This document shows positions 58,497-64,000 of a stretch of 64,000 nucleotides of DNA, piece by piece. The translations under genes were made by a program, and so were the position numbers. A model generated the notes under the pieces. It made no database searches and was not told where the DNA came from. It saw only the letters and a list, made by a program, of their open reading frames with translations. The first letter of the stretch is position 1. Each line of letters opens with the position of its first letter. This DNA is from Streptomyces sp. BK239 (GTDB lineage: Bacteria > Actinomycetota > Actinomycetes > Streptomycetales > Streptomycetaceae), in contig NZ_SHKS01000006.1 in assembly GCF_004217285.1 (NCBI RefSeq), positions 186,001 through 250,000 on the forward strand. Reading direction: 5' to 3'.

Positions 58497-59705
58497 TCAG
58501 CTCGGTCGGCCCAAGTGGCGGCGTATCGCCTTCGCTATGCGTTCTGCGTCCAGGCCGAGTTCGCGCAGGGTGCCGCTGATGGGGGTGGTGAAGCCGGTGA
58601 AGTACAGGCCCGGTGCGTCCTTCGGGGCGCGGCCGCCGTGGGTGAGCGGGCGGCCCTGCTCGTCGAGCACGCCGAGGTGCCCCACCAGATCCTCCAGCGC
58701 CCGCTCGTAACCGGTCGCGGCGATGACGGCGTCCGCCTCGACGCGGGAGCCGTCGGCGAGGACGACCTTGCCGTCCTCGAAGCCCTCCACGGCGGCCACG
58801 ATCTCCACCTTGCCGGCGCGCACCGCGTCGATGAGGCCGACGTCCTGCACAGGGATCGCCCCCTGCCTGGCCCGGCTGTAGAGCCCGGTGTCGGGACGCG
58901 GCAGCCCGTGCGCCGAGAGGTCCGGGACGCTCGCCTTCGCCATCACCCGGCAGAGCCGGTCCACCAGCCCCACCGGCAGCCGGCGCACGAGGATGCCGCT
59001 GTACTGGGCGGCCCAGCCGGCGGTGGACCGGCGCACGATGTGCGGGACGGTCCGCACGGCCAGCCGCACCCGCGCAGCCCCGCGCTCCACGAGGTCGACG
59101 GCGATCTCGGCACCCGTGTTGCCGACGCCGACGACGAGGACGTCCCGGCCGGCGTACGGGGCGCCGTCGCGGTAGGCGGACGCGTGGACGAGCTCGCCGG
59201 GATAGTCCTCGAGGCCGGGCCAGTCGGGCAGCGACGGGGTGTGGTTGTAGCCGGTGGCGACGACGACCGCCGCCCCGGTCAGCTCGCGTCCGCCGGAGGC
59301 GCGCAGCAGCCAGCCGGTCCCGTCGGGGGAACGCTCGACGCGGGAGACCTCGACGCCGGTGACGAGCTCCAGGTCGTGGTGTTCGGCGTACTTCTCCAGG
59401 TACCGCACCACGTCGTCCCGGGCGACCCAGCGTCCGAAACGGCGCGGCATCGCGAGGCCCGGCAGCGCCGACAGCCGCCGGGTGGTGTGCAGATGCAGCC
59501 GGTCGTAGTGCCGGCGCCAGGACGTGCCGACCCGGTCCGCCTTCTCCACGACGACCGCGCGTATCCCCCGCCTCCGCAGCGTGTACGCGGCGGCGAGCCC
59601 GCCGGGGCCGCCGCCGATGACGTAGACGGGGCGGTCGGCGGGGTTCCCGGAAGCGCCGCCGTCAGCGTTTGCGGTGGTGTGCGCGGGTGGTGCGGAGTCG
59701 GCCAT
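58497..59705 (-). CDS. Flavin-containing monooxygenase-like NAD(P)-binding protein
   Basis: 402 residues. Two dinucleotide-binding motifs: VIGGGPGGLAAAYTLRRRG (about 29-47) and VLVVGVGNTGAEIAVDLVERG; between them WRRHYDRLHLHTTRRLSALP and an ATGYNHTPSLP motif as in FMO/YUCCA-type oxygenases. Likely oxygenates a small nucleophile or ketone using NADPH and O2. ATG 59705. Divergent from the DoxX gene, with operator copy 7 between. Confidence 0.83.
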   Translation of the reverse strand: MADSAPPAHTTANADGGASGNPADRPVYVIGGGPGGLAAAYTLRRRGIRAVVVEKADRVGTSWRRHYDRLHLHTTRRLSALPGLAMPRRFGRWVARDDVVRYLEKYAEHHDLELVTGVEVSRVERSPDGTGWLLRASGGRELTGAAVVVATGYNHTPSLPDWPGLEDYPGELVHASAYRDGAPYAGRDVLVVGVGNTGAEIAVDLVERGAARVRLAVRTVPHIVRRSTAGWAAQYSGILVRRLPVGLVDRLCRVMAKASVPDLSAHGLPRPDTGLYSRARQGAIPVQDVGLIDAVRAGKVEIVAAVEGFEDGKVVLADGSRVEADAVIAATGYERALEDLVGHLGVLDEQGRPLTHGGRAPKDAPGLYFTGFTTPISGTLRELGLDAERIAKAIRRHLGRPS

Positions 59706-59876
59706 GAGCGGGAGCGTAATCACGCAGAACGTTGATGGGTCTCGGTCAAGACCGGAATTGGTTGCGGATCGATCACGCTTGGGGGAGGTCTGCGCGAAGC
59801 GTGTGCCGCGGGCCGCCCGTTCATGGACGTGATGTGGTGACGCGGGCGCTTCCGTGGCCTTCCCCGCCCTCACTGT

Positions 59877-59891
59877 CTGACGTACCGTCAG
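59877..59891. promoter_or_regulatory. Regulon operator copy 7: CTGACGTACCGTCAG
   Basis: One mismatch to the consensus and a perfect CTGACG...CGTCAG symmetry. It ends 4 bp before the DoxX ATG, so a bound repressor would cover the transcription or translation start. Confidence 0.75.
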
Positions 59892-59895
59892 ATTC

Positions 59896-60345
59896 ATGGA
59901 CACGATCTGGCTCACCGGTGCGCAATGGCTGGCCGTGCTGCGGATCGGGCTCGGCCTGTGGTGGCTGGAGAGCTGGCGGCACAAGGACAAAAAGGGCTGG
60001 TTCGAGCGCGGCACGGGTATCGCGTGGGCGTCGGACGTGGCGGCCCGGCATCGCTGGAGCGCCGTACGGTCGGGCTTCGAGAGGGTGGTGGCCCCGAGGC
60101 CGCGGGAGATGGCGTACGTGGTCGTCTACGCGGAACTGGCGCTCGGGCTCGGTCTCGTCGCCGGTTTCCTGACCCCGGTCGCACTGGTGGGCGGGCTGCT
60201 GCTCAACCTCCTCTACTTCACCCTCATGATCCACGACTGGGCGGAGCAGGGGCAGAACGCGATGATGTCGCTGATCTCGGCGGTGGCGCTGTTCGCGATG
60301 GCGTGGCAGACGTGGTCGCTGGACAGCGCGCTGGGGTGGTTCTGA
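59896..60345 (+). CDS. DoxX-family membrane protein
   Basis: 149 residues, four hydrophobic helices (about 8-24, 76-94, 98-113, 125-142) with the DoxX signature LRIGLGLWWLESW near the N-terminus. DoxX proteins are membrane oxidoreductase-associated proteins of uncertain role. Directly followed by the DUF35 gene (1 bp gap), so an operon. Operator copy 7 adjoins its start. Confidence 0.82.
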   Translation: MDTIWLTGAQWLAVLRIGLGLWWLESWRHKDKKGWFERGTGIAWASDVAARHRWSAVRSGFERVVAPRPREMAYVVVYAELALGLGLVAGFLTPVALVGGLLLNLLYFTLMIHDWAEQGQNAMMSLISAVALFAMAWQTWSLDSALGWF

Positions 60346-60346
60346 G

Positions 60347-60760
60347 ATGGGTGCGGCGGCCGAGGGCCGGTACGACGTCCCCGACGCCGACGCCTTCACG
60401 CGCGCGTACTGGGACGCGGCGGCGCGGGGCCGGCTGCTGATCCGCCGCTGTGCGGCCTGCGCGCGGGCCCACCACTACCCGCGGGAGTTCTGCCCGTACT
60501 GCTGGAGCGACGACGTGAGCTGGGAGGACGCGAGCGGCCGGGCGACCCTCTACACCTGGTCCGTCGTCCACCGCAACGACCTGCCGCCCTTCGGGGAGCG
60601 GACGCCGTACGTCGCGGCGGTGGTGGATCTGGCGGAGGGGCCGCGGATGTCCACGGAGATCGTCGGCCCGGGGGAGCTGTCCGCCGGGGCGGAGCTGGAG
60701 GTGACCTTCCGGGTGGGCGTGCCGGTGTTCCGCCGCGCGGACCCTCCCGGTGTTCAATGA
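60347..60760 (+). CDS. Zn-ribbon/OB-fold protein (DUF35 family)
   Basis: 137 residues. N-terminal helix AFTRAYWDAAARGRLLIRRC, rubredoxin-like zinc ribbon CAAC...CPYC (about 35-52), then an OB fold (WEDASGRATLYTWSVVHR...). These proteins normally partner a thiolase or aldolase that handles CoA esters (as with Ltp2 in steroid catabolism). No thiolase gene is in the window, so its partner is encoded elsewhere. ATG 60347. Confidence 0.85.
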   Translation: MGAAAEGRYDVPDADAFTRAYWDAAARGRLLIRRCAACARAHHYPREFCPYCWSDDVSWEDASGRATLYTWSVVHRNDLPPFGERTPYVAAVVDLAEGPRMSTEIVGPGELSAGAELEVTFRVGVPVFRRADPPGVQ

Positions 60761-60764
60761 CCGG

Positions 60765-61355
60765 ATGACCGAGATACGTGTGCCGCGCTCCGTCCTGCCC
60801 GCATCCGGCCTCCAGGGTCACGGCCTCCTCCTGCGCGCCTGGGACCCGGACGCCGAGGCCGACGTGGACGCCTGGCTGCGCGGCCACCAGGACCCCGAGT
60901 TCCTGCGCTGGAACACACCGCTGCGGGACGTCACGGACGCCGGGGACGCCCGGGAGGCGCTGCGCTCGAAGGCCGCGCAGGCGGTGGCCGGGACCGGCGC
61001 GGCCTTCTGTGTCACGGACGCCGGTGACGGGACGGTCCTCGGGCAGATCGGGCTGAACTCCCTCGACATCGTGCAGAGCGTCGCCAACGTCGGCTACTGG
61101 GTGCTGCCCGAGGCGCGAGGCCGCCAGGTGGCCACCCGTTCCCTGCGGCTCGTGGCGAGCTGGGCGTTCGGGGAACTCGGCCTGCACCGGTTGGAGTTGG
61201 GTCATGCCGTAGGGCATGAGGCGTCCTGCCGGGTCGCTGAGCGGTGCGGCTTCCGGTACGAGGGGACCCTGCGCGGGGCGATGTGGGAGGCGGGCCGCAG
61301 GGACGCCTGGCGCGACGTCCACCGCCACGGCCGCCTGTCGACCGACCCGGAGTAA
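60765..61355 (+). CDS. GNAT-family N-acetyltransferase (RimJ/RimL-like)
   Basis: 196 residues. Layout of RimJ/L-type GNATs: RAWDPDAEADVDAWLRGHQDPEFLRWN, then NVGYWVLPEARGRQVATRSLRLVASWAFGELGLHRLELGH in pieces and ASCRVAERCGFRYEGTLRGAMWEAGRRDAW. ATG 60765, 4 bp after the DUF35 stop; GTG 60750 is an alternative that overlaps it. Possibly co-transcribed but not clearly part of the pathway. Confidence 0.8.
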   Translation: MTEIRVPRSVLPASGLQGHGLLLRAWDPDAEADVDAWLRGHQDPEFLRWNTPLRDVTDAGDAREALRSKAAQAVAGTGAAFCVTDAGDGTVLGQIGLNSLDIVQSVANVGYWVLPEARGRQVATRSLRLVASWAFGELGLHRLELGHAVGHEASCRVAERCGFRYEGTLRGAMWEAGRRDAWRDVHRHGRLSTDPE

Positions 61356-61426
61356 CTCCCTTATATGTTGCTAACGTTGACCGGGGCACTCTGTGATCGA
61401 CGCGTTGTCATCAGGGGGGAAGCGCG

Positions 61427-62626
61427 ATGCGTGAGCTTGCAGTGTCCTCAAGAGATCCCGAGACGGTCGGGTTCCGCCGGATCGGCTGGTCGGCGGCGGC
61501 CGCTTGCGGCTTGGCCGCTCTGGTGCACGTCGGTACGGCGGGTCTGCTGATCGGCGGCCTGCTGCTCGTCGTTCTCGGCTGGAGCACCGTGGTGCAGCCG
61601 CTGATCGGCTTGTTGATGATCGGGCTCGCCGTCCAGGTGCGGCCCCGCTTCAGCAGGCCCAGACCCGACCTGCCCACGCTCACACGGGACGACGCGCCGT
61701 CCCTGTTCGCCTTGCTGGACTCGATCGCGGACGCCGCCCGGGTGCGGCACATCGACATCGTCCAGCTCAGTGGGAACTTCGCCGTACGGCTCTCTCTCAC
61801 GGGCGTCCGGCGCAGACGGTGCCTGGAGTTGGGCCTGCCGCTGTGGCAGACGTTCACCCCGCAGCAGCGCGTCGCCGCCGTCGCCCACGAGGTGGGCCAC
61901 TTCGCGGCGGGCGACATCCGGCGCGGCAGCCTGGTCGGCACGGCTCTCAGCTCGCTGGCGGGTGGCGCGGACCTGACGCAGAGTCGCCCCGAAGGGACTC
62001 ATTCCGGTGTCGCTCTTTCCCCCACCTCTCGGTATGCGGACGAGGCTACGACCGCGGTGAACAGGTTCAAGGCCCGCGGTCGCACGAACAACTGGATCAT
62101 GTGGTTGCCCGGCCTGCTGGTGCGGGGCACGGCGCGGCTGCTGACCCGGCTCACCCGGTCCGGCTCGCTGCACGTCGAGTTCCGGGCCGACGAGGTCGCC
62201 GCCCGGATAGCGTCCACCCGGGCGATGGACTCCGTCCTGCGCGACCGGCGACTCGCCGACGCCGTCGGCTTCGAGGTGCACCGGCTGGCGGTGTCGGCCC
62301 GCACGTTCGGCCACGGTAAGGCCGCGAGCACCGAGCGGGAGTTCTGGGACCGCGTCGCGGTGCACGCCCGTGTGCTGCCCCACCGCACGGGGGACGGCCC
62401 CGAGAGCCCCCTCCACACCGACGCCGGGCCGCCGCCCGCCCACCGCCGGGGCGAGGACTGCGCCCCCGTACCCGAACCCCGGCGCCTGGCCCGCCTCTCC
62501 CGCACCGAGGCCCAGCCGGCGACGATCACGCTCGACCCCCGCCTGGCAGAGACGATCGCCGAGGAACTGTCCGCTCCGGGACGCCTGTTGGCGAGAAAGA
62601 TCATCCGTGACTGCGTCACCACGTGA
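61427..62626 (+). CDS. M48-family membrane metalloprotease-like protein
   Basis: 399 residues. Two close hydrophobic segments (about 24-70), then an M48 domain with zinc motif HEVGH (in AAVAHEVGHFAAGD) and a downstream EFRADEVAA Glu. Hydrophilic, Pro/Arg-rich C-terminus. Resembles short HtpX/BlaR-like proteases of Streptomyces; target unknown. ATG 61427 with GGGGGG 7-8 nt upstream. Confidence 0.8.
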   Translation: MRELAVSSRDPETVGFRRIGWSAAAACGLAALVHVGTAGLLIGGLLLVVLGWSTVVQPLIGLLMIGLAVQVRPRFSRPRPDLPTLTRDDAPSLFALLDSIADAARVRHIDIVQLSGNFAVRLSLTGVRRRRCLELGLPLWQTFTPQQRVAAVAHEVGHFAAGDIRRGSLVGTALSSLAGGADLTQSRPEGTHSGVALSPTSRYADEATTAVNRFKARGRTNNWIMWLPGLLVRGTARLLTRLTRSGSLHVEFRADEVAARIASTRAMDSVLRDRRLADAVGFEVHRLAVSARTFGHGKAASTEREFWDRVAVHARVLPHRTGDGPESPLHTDAGPPPAHRRGEDCAPVPEPRRLARLSRTEAQPATITLDPRLAETIAEELSAPGRLLARKIIRDCVTT

Positions 62627-62689
62627 CGCTCCCCTCTCGCGGCCGAAGGTCAACTGAGTTCGTCGGAAGGGACGTTAAGGTCTCCACCC

Positions 62690-63379
62690 GTGACCGAACC
62701 GACCTACCTGCAAGCCACTCGCGCGGCCTACGACACCGTCGCCGTCGACTACGCCGAGCTCGTCCCGCCGCTGTTCGAGGGCGACCTGTACGGCCGCGCG
62801 ATGATCAGCACGTTCGCCCAGCTCACGCGGACCCTCGACGCCGGACCGGTCGCCGACCTCGGCTGCGGGCCCGGCCATGTGACGGCGCATCTCCAGTCGC
62901 TCGGGGTGAGCGCGTTCGGCGTCGACCTGTCCCCGAAGACGGTCGCGGTCGCCCGCCGCAGACATCCGGACCTGCGGTTCGACGAAGGGTCGATGACCGA
63001 CCTGGACCTGGCGGACGGCAGTCTCGGCGGCGTCATCGCCTGGTACTCGATCGTGCACACGCCTCCTGAGCTGCTGCCGGTGGTGTTCGCCGAGTTCCAC
63101 CGCGTACTGGCTCCGGGCGGCCGTCTGCTGCTCGCCTTCAAGGCCGGCGACAGGCTCCGGCACCTGGAGAACGCCTACGGCCACGACCTGTCCCTGGACG
63201 TCTACTGGGTCTCCCCGGACCGCATCACCGACCTGCTGACCCGGGCCGGACTGCCAGTGGAAGCCCGCCTGATCCGCGAACCGAACGCCCAGGAGAAACC
63301 GCGCCAGGGCCAACAGGCATACCTCCTGGCCCAAAGACCGGCCCAACCGGGGACGAGCGCCGACGACACCGTCAAGTGA
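62690..63379 (+). CDS. SAM-dependent methyltransferase (class I)
   Basis: 229 residues. Motif I VADLGCGPGHVTAHLQ (about 59-74), acidic loop GVDLSPKTV, then FDEGSMTDLDLADGSLGGVIAWYSIVHTPPE and a C-terminal small-molecule cap. Similar to UbiE/COQ5-like methyltransferases; substrate unknown. GTG 62690 is preceded by TAAGGT (62676-62681), so a leaderless mRNA is possible. Confidence 0.85.
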   Translation: MTEPTYLQATRAAYDTVAVDYAELVPPLFEGDLYGRAMISTFAQLTRTLDAGPVADLGCGPGHVTAHLQSLGVSAFGVDLSPKTVAVARRRHPDLRFDEGSMTDLDLADGSLGGVIAWYSIVHTPPELLPVVFAEFHRVLAPGGRLLLAFKAGDRLRHLENAYGHDLSLDVYWVSPDRITDLLTRAGLPVEARLIREPNAQEKPRQGQQAYLLAQRPAQPGTSADDTVK

Positions 63380-63429
63380 CCCGGGCGACCCGGTCGGTCG
63401 AGCAGTGCGCAGGCCCCGCCCGCCGCACA

Positions 63430-63475
63430 AAGACCCCGCCCCCGCCGCTGATGTGCGCGGCGGGGGCGGGGTCTT
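63430..63475. terminator. Strong bidirectional terminator, 19-bp perfect stem
   Basis: AAGACCCCGCCCCCGCCGC (63430-63448) pairs exactly with 63457-63475 around an 8-nt loop TGATGTGC. It sits between the convergent methyltransferase and repeat-protein genes, and each side ends in AAGA/TCTT. Confidence 0.85.
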
Positions 63476-63500
63476 GGAGCGGGGTGTTACGGGCCGTCGG

Positions 63501-64000
63501 TCAGAGGTAGTAGCCGAACAGGTCCGCGATCACGTGGGCGCTGCCGGCGTTCGGGCGGAAGTCGATCTTTCCGTTGACGACCGGCACGGTCACCAGGTTG
63601 GCCACGGTCTGGCCGGCGGTCCAGTTGAGGTTGGACGCGTTCGGCAGGGTGGTTCCGTCGGGCCAGACGGTCAGGAAGCCGTTGGTCGTCGGGGCGGTGA
63701 CGGTCACGTTGAGGACCACGGCCTTGGCCTTCGCCAGGGTGTGGCCGTCGTTGATGTTCAGCACCAGGTTGGTGCCGCCGGGAATCGGCGTGTTGCGGGC
63801 CGTGCCGAGGGCGTACCGGGTGTCGAGCAGTCGGCTCGGGCCCGCGGTGTGGAAGGACGAGCCCTCCGACGCGGACGAGAAGTAGCCGAAGACGTCCGCG
63901 ATGAAGTGCACGGTGCCGGTGCCGGCGTTGTACAGGTTCACCTTGCCGTCGGGGCCGATAGGCAGGACGACCATGTTCGGACGGGTCTGGCCCTTGAGCC
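63501..64000 (-). CDS. Secreted repeat protein, C-terminal part (cut by window end)
   Basis: About 166 residues in frame up to the window edge; the frame remains open (LKGQTRPNMVVLPIGPDG...), so the start lies outside. The region holds units ending ADVFGYF and ADLFGYY with SRLLDTRYALGTA, AVVLNVTVTAPT, GFLTVWPDG, NASNLNWTAGQTVANLVTVPV, a beta-rich repeat common in secreted Streptomyces surface proteins and in C-terminal regions of secreted hydrolases. Function unknown; the missing N-terminus would decide it. Confidence 0.7.
   Translation of the reverse strand, partial: LKGQTRPNMVVLPIGPDGKVNLYNAGTGTVHFIADVFGYFSSASEGSSFHTAGPSRLLDTRYALGTARNTPIPGGTNLVLNINDGHTLAKAKAVVLNVTVTAPTTNGFLTVWPDGTTLPNASNLNWTAGQTVANLVTVPVVNGKIDFRPNAGSAHVIADLFGYYL

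Noticed and set aside
1..64000. tRNA, rRNA, CRISPR arrays, insertion sequences, prophage genes
   Set aside because: None seen. No cloverleaf-like segment, no regular spacer array, no transposase or integrase motif.

Overview
This window is a stretch of actinobacterial chromosome, almost certainly from Streptomyces. GC content is very high, GTG starts and overlapping ATGA/GTGA gene junctions are frequent, several promoters look leaderless, and genes typical of the genus are present: serC, a DtxR/DesR iron regulator, a UPF0309 SIS protein, purU, RsbV/RsbW-type regulators and a TPR regulator of the NsdA kind. From memory the order serC ... citrate synthase ... desR ... purU ... sigma factor/anti-anti-sigma resembles the S. 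coelicolor SCO4366-SCO4411 core region; I could not check this. I see no tRNA, rRNA, CRISPR array, transposase or prophage gene.

Layout. 1-1.5 kb: end of a two-component system. 1.5-8.0 kb: CAP-domain protein, serC, a large FAD/Fe-S oxidoreductase and an EamA exporter. 8.2-16.7 kb: one tightly coupled plus-strand operon (TIGR03084-like protein, AtuA, biotin-dependent acyl-CoA carboxylase beta and alpha, an isovaleryl-type acyl-CoA dehydrogenase, enoyl-CoA hydratase, TetR regulator) that looks like a leucine/isoprenoid (Liu/Atu) branched acyl-CoA pathway. 16.8-37.8 kb: core genes (pdxH, citrate synthase, desR, ABC exporter, purU) mixed with Streptomyces regulatory genes. 37.8-61 kb: a catabolic block with acyl-CoA synthetase, amidohydrolase, three acyl-CoA dehydrogenases plus a short partner-type one, cyclase, SDR, alcohol dehydrogenase, flavin reductase, enoyl-CoA hydratase, ADP-forming CoA ligase, FAD oxidase and monooxygenase, DoxX and a DUF35 protein. 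61-64 kb: M48 protease, methyltransferase and the end of a secreted repeat protein.

The most notable signal is a recurring 15-bp inverted repeat, consensus CTGACGGNCCGTCAG, found at seven near-complete sites between 39.3 and 59.9 kb, nearly always in front of or between genes of the catabolic block. No evident cognate regulator lies inside that block, so these genes look like one regulon under a trans-acting (probably TetR-type) repressor for a substrate I cannot name. A second notable signal is a compact minus-strand transcription unit at about 18.85-19.09 kb: a good promoter, a ribosome binding site with a 10-nt anti-SD match, a 12-codon ORF and a large branched hairpin. A third is an alpha/beta hydrolase gene (23.5 kb) with a LexA-like box upstream, the only TTA codon I found in the window, and Ala in place of the nucleophilic Ser.
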